Shown: positions 44,467-53,405, counted from the first letter of the stretch. The stretch: DNA of 64,000 nt from Flavobacteriales bacterium UBA952 (GCA_905182495.1 CAJJBU010000006.1:62001-126000), one strand, 5' to 3'. Made by a program: numbers and translations. Notes: generated from the sequence alone by a model not told the origin.

Positions 44467-46608
44467 TTAAGCCTTAGGCTCTTCCTTTCTTTCTGGTCTT
44501 GGCAAAAGAACTTTTCTAGAAAGTTTCCATTTTCTAGTTCTTGGATCTTTACCCATTACCTTAAACTTAAGAACATCACCTTCTTTACACACATCGCTCA
44601 TTTGCGCTGTTTTTTCCCAGGCAAACTCAGAAATATGAATAAGACCATCAGTACCAGCAACGATTTCTACGAAACAACCGAAATCCATTACCTTTTTAAC
44701 CACACCTTCATATTCGGCTTGATCTTCTACTTGAGGAGGAAAGGCAATTAATTTTAATTTGGCCATGGCATTTGCCATATCATCTGCATTATTAGACAAT
44801 ACTTGTACTCGACCTTCTCCATTTTCTAATTCTTCAATCGTAATTGAGGTATTGGTTTCTTTCTGTAGACCTTGAATGATTTTTCCCCCAGGCCCGATGA
44901 TTCCACCAATCATTTCGTTTGGCACGTTGAACGCTTCAACTCTAGGAGTTTGAGGCTTCAACTCTACATTTGGTGTCGGAAGTGTCTCTAAAATACGATC
45001 TAGTATATGAAGACGACCAGCTTTTGCTTGCTCCAATGCTTGAATCAATACTTCATATGGTAAACCGTCAACTTTGATGTCCATTTGACAAGCTGTTATT
45101 CCTTTAGCTGTACCTGTGATTTTAAAGTCCATATCACCTAAATGATCTTCATCACCTAGGATATCAGATAAAACAGCAAACTTACCGTTCTCAGCAACCA
45201 ATCCCATCGCGATTCCCGAAACAGGAGCCTTGATTTGGATACCTCCATCCATAAGCGCCAATGTCCCAGCACAAACTGTAGCCATTGAAGAAGAACCGTT
45301 AGATTCTAAAATTTCAGAGACCAAACGGATCGTATATGGATTATCATCTGGCAAAACTGGTCTTAATGCTCTTAAAGCTAAATTACCATGACCAATTTCT
45401 CTTCGAGATACATTGAACTTCATTCTTGCTTCACCCGTTGAAAACGGCGGGAAGTTATAATGCAACATAAATGGTGTTGTTCCCTTGAAGGTAACATCAT
45501 CAATCATCTGCTCATCCATCTTACCACCAAGTGTCAAGGTCATTAAGGATTGAGTTTCACCTCTAGTAAAAACTGCAGAACCGTGAGCGGTTGGTAAATA
45601 ATTCACTTCAGACCATATAGGACGAACTTCATCAAATTTACGACCATCTAAACGGATGTTATCATTAAGCATCGTATCACGAACTGCTTTTTTCATAGAC
45701 TCCTTGAAGTATACAGAAACATATTTACCGATTTCTGCTGATTCTTCTTCCGTTAACGAAGCAAGAAACTCTTCTTTAATAGCGCCGAACAATTCTGCTC
45801 TTTTGTCTTTTGACGCAAGCCCTTGTCGAGCAACGTCTCTACACTTGTCATAAGAAAATGCAGCAACTCTCGTTCGAACATCTTCGTCATGTTCTTCGTG
45901 TGAATATTCTCTTTTAACGGCAGCAGCAGGAATCTCAGAAGCCAAGTCTAATTGAAACTGACATTGCTTTTTGATCGACTCGTGAGCCACTTTAATCACA
46001 TCAACCATTTCACTTTCAGAAGCTTCATTCAATTCACCTTCAACCATTACTATATTATCAATCGTACCAGCAATGATACAATCGAGATCAGAAACCTTCA
46101 TTTCTTCTAGCGTTGGATTAATAACGAATTCACCATCAACTCGACCAACTCTAACCTCAGACATTGGTCCATTAAAAGGAATGTCAGAAACTGCGATACA
46201 ACAGGAAGCTGCAAATCCTACCAACGCGTCAGGACTATTTACACCATCATAAGCAATTAACTGCATCATTAATTGAACCTCTGCATGAAAATCATCCGGA
46301 AACAAGGGACGCAATGCACGGTCAACAATACGCATTACCAAAATCTCTCTTTCAGAAGGACGCGCCTCTCTTCTAAAGAAACTACCCGGAATTCTTCCGT
46401 CAGCGGCAAATTTCTCTCTGTAATCTACAGTAAGCGGTAAAAAATCAACGCCTTCTTTTGCACCTTTGTTTGCAACAACAGTTGCTAAAATCATTGTATC
46501 TCCCATTCTCAATACAACAGCACCATCAGCTTGTTTAGCCAACTTACCGGTTTCAATGGAGATTTTTTTGCCACCGATTTCGATGGTCTTTGTAATTCCT
46601 AAATTCAT
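44467..46608 (-). CDS. pnp: Polyribonucleotide nucleotidyltransferase
   Basis: A 713-residue phosphorolytic 3'-5' exoribonuclease of RNA turnover. Two RNase PH domains: PH1 (about 15-140, 'GDTMILATVVANKGAKEGVDFLPLTVDYREKFAADGRIPGSFFRREARPSEREIL') and PH2 (about 330-540, 'RLDGRKFDEVRPI', 'GSAVFTRGETQSL', 'MDFKITGTAKGITACQMDIKVDGL' with the catalytic Asp pair). KH (about 560-610, 'MIGGIIGPGGKIIQGLQKE') and S1 (about 625-695, 'YEGVVKKVMDFGCFVEIVAGTDGLIHISEF') follow. All parts are intact. It is encoded after rpsO, the order seen across bacteria. Confidence 0.98.
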   Translation of the reverse strand: MNLGITKTIEIGGKKISIETGKLAKQADGAVVLRMGDTMILATVVANKGAKEGVDFLPLTVDYREKFAADGRIPGSFFRREARPSEREILVMRIVDRALRPLFPDDFHAEVQLMMQLIAYDGVNSPDALVGFAASCCIAVSDIPFNGPMSEVRVGRVDGEFVINPTLEEMKVSDLDCIIAGTIDNIVMVEGELNEASESEMVDVIKVAHESIKKQCQFQLDLASEIPAAAVKREYSHEEHDEDVRTRVAAFSYDKCRDVARQGLASKDKRAELFGAIKEEFLASLTEEESAEIGKYVSVYFKESMKKAVRDTMLNDNIRLDGRKFDEVRPIWSEVNYLPTAHGSAVFTRGETQSLMTLTLGGKMDEQMIDDVTFKGTTPFMLHYNFPPFSTGEARMKFNVSRREIGHGNLALRALRPVLPDDNPYTIRLVSEILESNGSSSMATVCAGTLALMDGGIQIKAPVSGIAMGLVAENGKFAVLSDILGDEDHLGDMDFKITGTAKGITACQMDIKVDGLPYEVLIQALEQAKAGRLHILDRILETLPTPNVELKPQTPRVEAFNVPNEMIGGIIGPGGKIIQGLQKETNTSITIEELENGEGRVQVLSNNADDMANAMAKLKLIAFPPQVEDQAEYEGVVKKVMDFGCFVEIVAGTDGLIHISEFAWEKTAQMSDVCKEGDVLKFKVMGKDPRTRKWKLSRKVLLPRPERKEEPKA

Positions 46609-46640
46609 ATTCTATTTATTATTATCAAATTATTTAAAAC

Positions 46641-46670
46641 AAAAAGGACAGCCGATACTATCGATTGTCC
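46641..46670 (-). terminator. Hairpin and T-tract in the rpsO-pnp gap
   Basis: On the minus strand, a 12-bp near-perfect stem spans 46670-46646 (outer arms GGACA / TGTCC, inner GATA / TATC, one mismatch and one G-T pair) followed by TTTTT (46645-46641) and more T. It is a terminator for rpsO that probably lets some polymerase through into pnp. By analogy with E. coli rpsO-pnp it could also be an RNase III processing site, but that is inference. Confidence 0.7.
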
Positions 46671-46701
46671 CCTCTTTAAATACGTTTTGCAATGAAAAAG
46701 A

Positions 46702-46971
46702 TTAACGACGAAGCCCTAAATCTTTAACCAATGCACGATATTTTTCAATATCTTTATTCTTAAGATAATCCAATAAACTTCTTCGTTTACCGACAAGTAA
46801 TTGAAGTGCCCGTTGGGTACCATAATCTTTTCTATTCTTTTTCAAGTGCTCTGTTAGGTGACTAATTCTGTATGTAAAAAGAGCAACTTGCCCCTCTGTA
46901 GAACCAGTGTTGGTGTCTGAACCACCGTGCTTCTTGAAAATTTCTTTTTTTACTTTTGTATCTAAGTACAT
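46702..46971 (-). CDS. rpsO: 30S ribosomal protein S15
   Basis: An 89-residue S15 which binds the central domain of 16S rRNA early in 30S assembly. The start at ATG 46971 ('MYLDTKVKKEIFKKHGGSDTNTGSTEGQVALFTYRISHLTEHLKKN' region, residues 1 onward) gives the standard length; an upstream in-frame ATG at 47022 would overlap the promoter. Signature parts are 'DTNTGSTEGQVA', 'HLKKNRKDYGTQRALQLLVGKRRSLLDYLK' and the final 'LRR'. It is followed by a hairpin and pnp. Confidence 0.97.
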   Translation of the reverse strand: MYLDTKVKKEIFKKHGGSDTNTGSTEGQVALFTYRISHLTEHLKKNRKDYGTQRALQLLVGKRRSLLDYLKNKDIEKYRALVKDLGLRR

Positions 46972-47019
46972 GCCAATATTTTTGTAAATAATTCTTATGT
47001 AGTTCACTCTGAACGGGTG

Positions 47020-47027
47020 CAAATTTA
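47020..47027 (-). promoter_or_regulatory. TAnnTTTG promoter element of rpsO-pnp
   Basis: Minus-strand TAAATTTG, a full -7 match, about 48 nt before the rpsO ATG. The leader between could host S15 autoregulation, known in other bacteria, but no structure is claimed here. Confidence 0.5.
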
Positions 47028-47113
47028 GCGATACTTTTTAAATAAACAATAAGTTTTTTACATACACATCTTAAAGAAAGACAATCGATGTTTGAAAAGT
47101 CAAAAATAAATAA

Positions 47114-47138
47114 CAAAAAAAAGGGGCTCAACGCCCCT
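47114..47138 (-). terminator. Rho-independent terminator of the membrane protein gene
   Basis: Minus-strand stem AGGGGC / GCCCCT with a GTTGA loop (47138-47122) is followed by a run of eight or more T. It lies about 23 bp after the stop of the gene at 47161-47940. Confidence 0.88.
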
Positions 47139-47160
47139 CTTTGTAATTAATCTAGCTTGA

Positions 47161-47940
47161 TTAAAGCGATTTAAACGGTAAATATGGACTCTTAAGCCAT
47201 CCCGCAAATGTGGAAATCAATCCGTATAAAAAATGGTAAACAGCTAGAGAAACATACATTCTAGCTAGAATTAAAAGAGCACCGACCAAATTCCAACCAA
47301 TAGCGACAAGACCACTCCAAGACCATGCATCACCCGATGAAACCGACACGTCCCATGACATCCAGTCCGAGATTACACCTGAAACGAAATCCAAACCGAA
47401 CATACCACAAAGTGCAGCAAGCCCTTCCATTGGAAGACTCCAGAATTGATTTACGCTATCCATAGCTAGAAAAGAAAAACCTCCCATTATGGTTATATCA
47501 GTTAACCATGACAAAAACATACAAGCTGCAGAAAAAACCACTCCAATTGCCATGACTTTTCCAATTAGCTTTATATTCTCAATAACTAAATCCTTGAAAA
47601 TAAAGTTGACTATTGAGCTATTTGATTTCCCCAGACTATCACCAGCTGTTCTTACGACTTGAGCGATAGGGAAAACTGCATAAAGCGCAATAAGCATAGA
47701 AATAATAGCACCTAACATTTCTTTACCCTCGCCTAAGCTAACGTCGGCATCCCATAATGGACTAATAAGTCCATAAACGGCTCCAACAACAAGTATTAAT
47801 GCTGCCACTTTATAGAGCATACCTGTCCATTTTGCAATGTTACTCTCCGAGTCATCTACCATAGAATTAAATACATTCCCTGATAATTTTTCACCAATCA
47901 TTTTGGGTAGATCCAGTACTTGATTTACATAATTTTCCAT
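47161..47940 (-). CDS. Hypothetical integral membrane protein
   Basis: A 259-residue protein with about five hydrophobic spans: about 43-62 ('MLYKVAALILVVGAVYGLIS'), 78-97 ('GAIISMLIALYAVFPIAQVV'), 125-148 ('LIGKVMAIGVVFSAACMFLSWL'), 165-188, and 215-245 ('VAIGWNLVGALLILARMYVSLAVYHF'). Tryptophan- and acid-rich loops ('SDWMSWDVSVSSGDAWSWSG') lie between the last spans. No family is recognised. It is a single-gene unit with its own terminator, directly before the B12 operon on the opposite strand. Confidence 0.7.
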   Translation of the reverse strand: MENYVNQVLDLPKMIGEKLSGNVFNSMVDDSESNIAKWTGMLYKVAALILVVGAVYGLISPLWDADVSLGEGKEMLGAIISMLIALYAVFPIAQVVRTAGDSLGKSNSSIVNFIFKDLVIENIKLIGKVMAIGVVFSAACMFLSWLTDITIMGGFSFLAMDSVNQFWSLPMEGLAALCGMFGLDFVSGVISDWMSWDVSVSSGDAWSWSGLVAIGWNLVGALLILARMYVSLAVYHFLYGLISTFAGWLKSPYLPFKSL

Positions 47941-48125
47941 AATTATAAATTTTAGATTTAACTTAAATTAACTATAAATAATTGACGAACAGAATGTTAG
48001 GAAATCAAGTTATTAACAATTAGACTGTGCGTACACCTTGATTGGATAGTAAACACTGGCCTTAACAGGCTGTCTTTTCTTTAAGAAAAATCAACTTAAA
48101 AGTCGAATGAATAGCCCAATTGTTT

Positions 48126-48133
48126 TATATTTG
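48126..48133 (+). promoter_or_regulatory. TAnnTTTG promoter of the B12 operon
   Basis: TATATTTG, a full -7 match, ends 7 nt before the first paired base of the riboswitch. The transcript would therefore begin almost exactly at the aptamer's P1 stem. Confidence 0.6.
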
Positions 48134-48140
48134 CTGTGCT

Positions 48141-48291
48141 TTTAGGTGCAAATTTATTTGCTGAAAAAGGAATCCGGTGTAAATCCGGAGCTGTATCTGC
48201 AGCTGTAAGTGTCTTAAAAACGACTTAAAATACCACTGAATATCTCGGGAAGGTTAGTCGAATTTGACATGAGCCAGAATACTTGCCTAAA
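48141..48291 (+). ncRNA. Cobalamin (B12) riboswitch aptamer
   Basis: The P1 stem pairs TTTAGG (48141-48146) with CCTAAA (48286-48291). The core has 'AATCCGGTGTAAATCCGG' followed by 'AGCTGTATCTGCAGCTGTAAG', the 'ACCACTG' block, 'CTCGGGAAGG', and the B12 box 'GAGCCAGAATACTTGCC' (48271-48287). These are the hallmark conserved segments of adenosylcobalamin-type riboswitches. The downstream genes encode a cobalamin uptake system, as expected. Expression should fall when cobalamin is plentiful. Confidence 0.95.
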
Positions 48292-48330
48292 TGTTAATAA
48301 GAAGACTTCAGATTAAAGTCAGACTTAATC

Positions 48331-48345
48331 CCCCATCCTTTGGGG
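48331..48345 (+). terminator. Possible riboswitch expression-platform hairpin
   Basis: A short stem CCCCA / TGGGG with a TCCTT loop, followed by TGTTAATTTCTTTT. It lies 40 nt after the aptamer and 66 nt before the first start codon. It may be the terminator formed when the riboswitch is bound by cobalamin. The stem is short, so this is tentative. Confidence 0.45.
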
Positions 48346-48411
48346 TGTTAATTTCTTTTAGCTGATTTTTTCAACGTTTTATTTTTTTTTAATTACTTAA
48401 TTTTTTTAACG

Positions 48412-49380
48412 ATGAAGAAAGTTTACATTTTTTTAACTGCGCTTTTTATGGGCGCACAACTACAGGCTCAACCAACAATTGATTTTGAGTCCTCTTTAAC
48501 CGATCCCGAAACCTACGACAATGGAGCAGATGGCAATGGCGATTTTGATTTCTCTCCCATTACCTTAAACAATTACTATGACGCTGACTTTAATTACTTT
48601 TCAGGGTTTGCAATTTCAAATGTAACGGATAATACAACACCGGGGTACTTAAATCAATACAGTGCTTACTCCGGTTCTGGTTCAAACGGCTCGAACACTT
48701 ATGCCATAGGGACATCTAATCCAGAAATACATTCCAGTTCAGAACAAGCAAGAATTGTTTCATTCGATGTTTCAAACACAACCTATGCAGGCCTGTCAAT
48801 GCTAAACGGAGATTCTTTTGCAAAACAATTCGGTTCTCCCAATAACGCTGCAGGTGAGCCTGATGGTACAGAAGGTGATGATTTTTTCCGTGTATGGGTC
48901 ATTTGCGAAAGTTTATTTGGAGAAGACAAAGACTCCATTGAATTCTATTTGGCTGACTTTCGTTTTGAAGACAATGCGGAAGACTACATCCTGAACACAT
49001 GGGAAACCATTGATTTAGCAAGTTTAATTTCATTTGATGTTTCTCACGTTTACATGCGCTTTGAATCCTCAGACATAGGAGCCTTTGGAATGAACACACC
49101 AGGCTATGTTGCGATTGATAATATCGGATGGGAAGGTACCTTTGGTGTTTCTGAAGTAAATAACTCGGGTTTTCAAACCTACCCCAATCCAGTGAAAGAC
49201 ATCCTTCACATTAAAGGAGCTGAGGGACACCTTTCTCTAATATCTTCAAACGGCACAGAAATTTTTAAAGGAGAGCACAACACCATCTCTAGCATAGACT
49301 GCTCAGATTTACCATCAGGTGTTTATCTATTGAAAATAGATACAGAAAATGGAACAGTGTCAAGAAGAATTGTAAAGTAA
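48412..49380 (+). CDS. DUF4465 surface protein with T9SS sorting domain
   Basis: A 322-residue secreted protein with a signal peptide (MKKVYIFLTALFMGAQLQAQ). The DUF4465 domain (about 22-245) contains 'YFSGFAISNVTDNTTPGYLNQYSAYSGSG', 'AGLSMLNGDSFAKQFG', 'DSIEFYLADFRFED', 'WETIDLASL' and 'DIGAFGMNTPGYVAIDNIGW'. The last 75 residues ('YPNPVKDILHIKGAEG...GVYLLKIDTENGTVSRRIVK') are a T9SS type A sorting domain, so it is displayed on the surface. DUF4465 genes recur in riboswitch-controlled B12 loci of Bacteroidota, and a cobamide-capturing role is inferred. First gene of the operon; the receptor follows after 57 bp. Confidence 0.88.
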   Translation: MKKVYIFLTALFMGAQLQAQPTIDFESSLTDPETYDNGADGNGDFDFSPITLNNYYDADFNYFSGFAISNVTDNTTPGYLNQYSAYSGSGSNGSNTYAIGTSNPEIHSSSEQARIVSFDVSNTTYAGLSMLNGDSFAKQFGSPNNAAGEPDGTEGDDFFRVWVICESLFGEDKDSIEFYLADFRFEDNAEDYILNTWETIDLASLISFDVSHVYMRFESSDIGAFGMNTPGYVAIDNIGWEGTFGVSEVNNSGFQTYPNPVKDILHIKGAEGHLSLISSNGTEIFKGEHNTISSIDCSDLPSGVYLLKIDTENGTVSRRIVK

Positions 49381-49437
49381 CGCATATATAGAACCGAGAT
49401 GAGGAACTTTTCTTTCATCTCGGTTCATTATTAAACC

Positions 49438-51402
49438 ATGAGAATTATTTTTGTTTTTTTCATCTTTATTGCCGCTCCATCTTTTGGTCAAAAACCGGCA
49501 ATACAAGAACTTCAAGAAATAAACATTAGCTATTCCTTAGATTCTATCTCTTCAAAGAAGAAATGGGAAGAAATGGAAACAAGTGAAATAGAAGCGCTTC
49601 AAGCTGAAGACGCCGCTGACTTGATTCAAAAACTCACGGGTACTAGCATTAAATCCTATGGAGGACTGGGTGGCCTGAAAACTGTTTCTTCTCGTGGTCT
49701 AGGAGCTAAACACTCAGCGATTATTGCAGATGGCTTCAACATCCAAAACACACAGAATGGCCAAATAAACCTGGGGCAAATACATACCGATAATATCACA
49801 CACATCTCCGGAGGAAGTGCAAGAAAACCCATGCTAATGCTTCCCGTTTCCGCACAAGTTTCTGGGAGTATTTTTTTAGTAGAAACCTTCGAGAATTATT
49901 TCGGTAATGCGGGGCTTCAATATAGAACGCTTGGAAAGCTAGGCTCATTTAATCAAAAAGGGACCTACAGCGCGCTTAAGTTCACCAATAAAAAAATACT
50001 ATTGTGTGCCCATGGCAGTTTCAGGAATGCTGACGGCACCTACCCTTACACCATACCTAATGGAGACCTTACCATAAATGGAATCAGACAAAACAATGAT
50101 TATCAAGACAACTCTTTTGGAGCAACCATAGGGTTTAAAGGTAGAAATTCAATTGTTCGCATGGGATACCTTCAAAAGAATTTCAATCAAGGACTCCCAG
50201 GTGCCATAATCTTCTACAACACCTTTTCAGATGAAAGAATGACTAGTGGAGAACAGAACATCTTCGTAGACTACGTACTCAAAAAAAATAAATATTTTTT
50301 CAGAGGCTTTTTAAAGCTTAATAAAAATGAACTTTTATATAAGGATCCGGATTACCTCGGTCAAATCGGGGGACTTCAGGTTCGGTATGAAAACAAGACA
50401 CTACAAATAGGCACTTCAGGGGGAGTAGAACTTTCTGAAAATCTAAAAATACATTTCGGATTAGAGCAAGTCACAAGCGAACTGAATGTGAGTGACAGCA
50501 GCTTTGCTCGCCCTAGAAGAATCCATAATTATGGTCTGATTGGTTTGACTTTCAATCTAAAACATCAGCTTCACTTAAAAGCACAGCTCGCAGCACAATA
50601 TATAACAGAAGAAAACACAGTTGCAGGAGGCGCAGGTGAGCAATTTAGGTTGAATCCTTTTATAGAATTAACGACCAAAGAATTTAAACATAACCTCAAG
50701 CATTCCTTGTGGTATAGAAGCTCTTTTAGAATGCCCACGTTTAATGAACTTTATTATAAAAACATAGGAAACATAAACCTTGAACCTGAAGAAGCACATC
50801 AAATTAATTATACATGGTCTTTATTACCCATTCAAAAAAACAATTTTGAAATGTACCTCAGAAATAACCTATATATCAACCTTGTCGAAAACAAAATTGT
50901 GGCTATTCCTACCCAAAACCTTTTTGTTTGGTCAATCCAAAACATTGATAAAGCAAGAGTCTACGGGCTCGATATAAAAACGGGCATGGAATGGAAGCTT
51001 TCAGCAGACTGGAAAGCTGCTATAAGCGCAAGCTATAGCCTGCAAAAAGCATTGGACATTACAGATAGAAGTGCACCGACCTTTCGACATCAAATCGCAT
51101 ATATTCCACTTCACACCTCTAACATTGACCTCTCGATGAATTATAGAGGTGCAGGAATTCGATTCTCGAACCACCTCGTATCAAGTAGGTATTGCCTCAA
51201 TGAAAACATCGCCAACAATAAAGTTGATGGGTTTTTAATTAGCAGTATTAGTGCTTTTTACAACTTAAAGCTCCCAAATCATCATTCCATAAATATGAGA
51301 TTCACCGTGAAGAATCTTTTAGACAATTCCTACGCCTATATGAGAAGTTATGTAATGCCTGGAAGAAATTATTTAATCGTAATGAAATATGCGTTCAATT
51401 AA
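49438..51402 (+). CDS. btuB: BtuB-like TonB-dependent cobalamin receptor
   Basis: A 654-residue TonB-dependent transporter with signal peptide (MRIIFVFFIFIAAPSFGQ). It lacks the carboxypeptidase-like N-terminal domain of the receptor at 8825, as BtuB-type transporters do. The plug (about 45-160) has 'IEALQAEDAADLIQKLTGTSIKSYGGLGGLKTVSSRGLGAKHSAIIADGFNIQNTQNGQINLGQI'. The barrel continues to a terminal 'MPGRNYLIVMKYAFN' with a C-terminal aromatic-type strand. Specificity for cobamides is inferred from the riboswitch and from the BtuG-like gene that overlaps it by 14 bp. Confidence 0.88.
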   Translation: MRIIFVFFIFIAAPSFGQKPAIQELQEINISYSLDSISSKKKWEEMETSEIEALQAEDAADLIQKLTGTSIKSYGGLGGLKTVSSRGLGAKHSAIIADGFNIQNTQNGQINLGQIHTDNITHISGGSARKPMLMLPVSAQVSGSIFLVETFENYFGNAGLQYRTLGKLGSFNQKGTYSALKFTNKKILLCAHGSFRNADGTYPYTIPNGDLTINGIRQNNDYQDNSFGATIGFKGRNSIVRMGYLQKNFNQGLPGAIIFYNTFSDERMTSGEQNIFVDYVLKKNKYFFRGFLKLNKNELLYKDPDYLGQIGGLQVRYENKTLQIGTSGGVELSENLKIHFGLEQVTSELNVSDSSFARPRRIHNYGLIGLTFNLKHQLHLKAQLAAQYITEENTVAGGAGEQFRLNPFIELTTKEFKHNLKHSLWYRSSFRMPTFNELYYKNIGNINLEPEEAHQINYTWSLLPIQKNNFEMYLRNNLYINLVENKIVAIPTQNLFVWSIQNIDKARVYGLDIKTGMEWKLSADWKAAISASYSLQKALDITDRSAPTFRHQIAYIPLHTSNIDLSMNYRGAGIRFSNHLVSSRYCLNENIANNKVDGFLISSISAFYNLKLPNHHSINMRFTVKNLLDNSYAYMRSYVMPGRNYLIVMKYAFN

Positions 51403-52441
51403 AATACTATTCGTGCTTTTCTTATTCGCGGCATGCGATAAGGTCGATCCAATTGTTCCTACAAGCAATCCACTATCAAACGGAGCCATCGTTCTTTGCG
51501 AAGGATTGTTTCAGCAAAATAACACCCAACTTTCTTTTATCCGTTTTAGCGATGCCCAAGTAGAAAATAACTTTTTCTTAAATCGTGTAGGTCGACAGCT
51601 CGGTGATACGGGGAATGATATAAAACGATATGGAAGTAAAATATATATTCTCGTAAATGTTTCCAGCACTATAGAAATAGTAGATGCCAATGATTTTTCT
51701 TCTATCAAGCAGATCAACATGATGAACGGCACAAGCGCAAAGCAGCCAAGGGCAATTGTTTTTCATGAAGGTGCTGCCTTTGTAACGTGCTTTGATGGCT
51801 ATGTAGACCGTATAGATACCGCAACCTTAAATATTACAGAACGCATTCCAGTCGGCGCAAACCCAGAAGGATTGGCTATAGCAAATGGCAAATTATATGT
51901 CGCAAATTCCGGAGGGCTCAACAGTTCCTCAATGGATTCTACAGTTTCGGTGATAGACCTCTCTACCTTGGAAGAAATAGACCGAGTCACTGTTGGTTTA
52001 AATCCTGGAGGTATAAAGTCGGATGTAAATGGCGCTATTTATGTGATTACAAGAGGAAACTATGGTTCGATTCCATCTAGAATGGTTCGAATTGAAAGCC
52101 AGACGGATCAGGTTTCAGAAGAATTTGACTTTGATATTTCTAGTTTCAGTGAATTTAACGGTCATTTTTTATTTACCAAGCACAACTTCTCTTCAGGAGA
52201 AAGCTCTGTCGGCATATTTAACACGACAACACAAACAGTTCAAGAAGAAGCATTTATAAGCTTAAATCAGGTTCAGACTCTTTATGGTGTAACTTACAAC
52301 CCAATAAATAATAAGATTTACCTCTCCGATGCCATGAACTATACCAATACGGGTTATATACACGAATACAGTTCTTCAGGTCTCTTTATTCAAAGCTTTC
52401 ATGTCGGCTTAAACCCTTCAAAATTATTATTTTATGAATAA
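51389..52441 (+). CDS. btuG: BtuG-like beta-propeller surface lipoprotein (DUF5074/YncE-like)
   Basis: A 350-residue lipoprotein; the signal ends 'FLFAAC' with Cys16 as lipid anchor. The mature part has repeats such as 'IYILVNVSSTIEIVDANDFSSIKQI', 'AAFVTCFDGYVDRIDTATLNITERIPVGANPEGLAIANGKLYVANSGG', 'STVSVIDLSTLEEIDRVTVGLNPGGI' and 'NPINNKIYLSDAM', typical of a seven-bladed propeller. In gut Bacteroides, BtuG is such a propeller that binds B12 tightly on top of BtuB. This gene overlaps the btuB-like gene by 14 bp, which suggests a fixed complex. The identity as BtuG is by fold, order and regulation, not by demonstrated binding. Confidence 0.82.
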   Translation: MRSIKILFVLFLFAACDKVDPIVPTSNPLSNGAIVLCEGLFQQNNTQLSFIRFSDAQVENNFFLNRVGRQLGDTGNDIKRYGSKIYILVNVSSTIEIVDANDFSSIKQINMMNGTSAKQPRAIVFHEGAAFVTCFDGYVDRIDTATLNITERIPVGANPEGLAIANGKLYVANSGGLNSSSMDSTVSVIDLSTLEEIDRVTVGLNPGGIKSDVNGAIYVITRGNYGSIPSRMVRIESQTDQVSEEFDFDISSFSEFNGHFLFTKHNFSSGESSVGIFNTTTQTVQEEAFISLNQVQTLYGVTYNPINNKIYLSDAMNYTNTGYIHEYSSSGLFIQSFHVGLNPSKLLFYE

Positions 52442-53396
52442 CACCAACGGTTATTTCCTAACCTTATCACTTGTAATGCTTAGCTTTACCCATTCTGAGC
52501 TTACGTTTGGACAATCCTATGCACCTGAGCCAGGAGCAGCTGGATCTACAGCTATTCATAAAGATTCTTTAGCCATTGCCAGATGGGCCGATCAGGTCAC
52601 GGTAAACCGTGGCTATAAAGACATCCAGCAACCAGAATTAGGTCTCACAGACTACGGACAAGACCTTGACGCGACAGGTATTGCAGACAATATGGTAGTT
52701 TCCCTTGGAGATGGCGGCAGCGCAATAGCAAACTTCTCAAATCCGATTCAAAATGAAGACGGTCCTGATTTTGCGGTTTTTGAAAATGGATTCTCTGACC
52801 ACTATATGGAATTGGCATATGTTGAGGTGAGCTCTAATGGAATTGATTACACTCGTTTTCAATCCATTTCCGAGATCCCCAATGATATTCAAATAGACAA
52901 CTTTACGTTTTCCGATTGCAGGTACGTCAATAACCTTGCAGGAAAATACCGTGTTTACTATGGTACTCCTTTTGACCTGTCTGATCTAGAAGGCAGCCCC
53001 GGACTTGACTTAAATCATATTATTAGCATTCGTATTATTGACGTCGTCGGATGTATTGCACCAACGTTTTCAAGCTATGACAGCGAAGGGAATACAATCA
53101 ATGACCCCTACCCGACCAATTTCGATTCTGGAGGTTTTGACCTCGATGCCATCGGTATTATGAATAGTTTGGACTTGTCAATTGAGGAAAACAAGTTCAA
53201 AGCAGGTGTTTTTCCTAATCCTGTTAAAGATATACTGTATCTAAAAGGATTTACAAATGAGGAAAAACACATTGTGAATCCTATGGGTGCTCTTGTTTTA
53301 GATTTCTATGGAGACAGGGCTCATGTAGGTCAACTTAGACCCGGAGTTTATTATTTAAAACAAGCTTCGAAAATCATTAAATTCATCAAAAATTGA
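52434..53396 (+). CDS. B12-locus cell-surface protein with T9SS sorting domain
   Basis: A 320-residue secreted protein (signal peptide about 1-26, ending 'ELTFGQ'). The globular domain (about 27-245) has 'AIHKDSLAIARWADQVTVNRGYKDI', 'YGQDLDATGIADNMVVSLGDGGSAIANFSNPIQNEDGPDFAVFENGF', 'ELAYVEVSSNGIDYTRFQ' and 'FDSGGFDLDAIGIMN'. I know this block only from surface proteins of B12 loci. The tail ('VFPNPVKDILYLKGFTN...PGVYYLKQASKIIKFIKN') is a T9SS type A signal. It overlaps the btuG-like gene by 8 bp and closes the operon. Likely an accessory cobamide-binding protein, by context. Confidence 0.78.
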   Translation: MNNTNGYFLTLSLVMLSFTHSELTFGQSYAPEPGAAGSTAIHKDSLAIARWADQVTVNRGYKDIQQPELGLTDYGQDLDATGIADNMVVSLGDGGSAIANFSNPIQNEDGPDFAVFENGFSDHYMELAYVEVSSNGIDYTRFQSISEIPNDIQIDNFTFSDCRYVNNLAGKYRVYYGTPFDLSDLEGSPGLDLNHIISIRIIDVVGCIAPTFSSYDSEGNTINDPYPTNFDSGGFDLDAIGIMNSLDLSIEENKFKAGVFPNPVKDILYLKGFTNEEKHIVNPMGALVLDFYGDRAHVGQLRPGVYYLKQASKIIKFIKN

Positions 53397-53405
53397 ATTG
53401 ATTTC

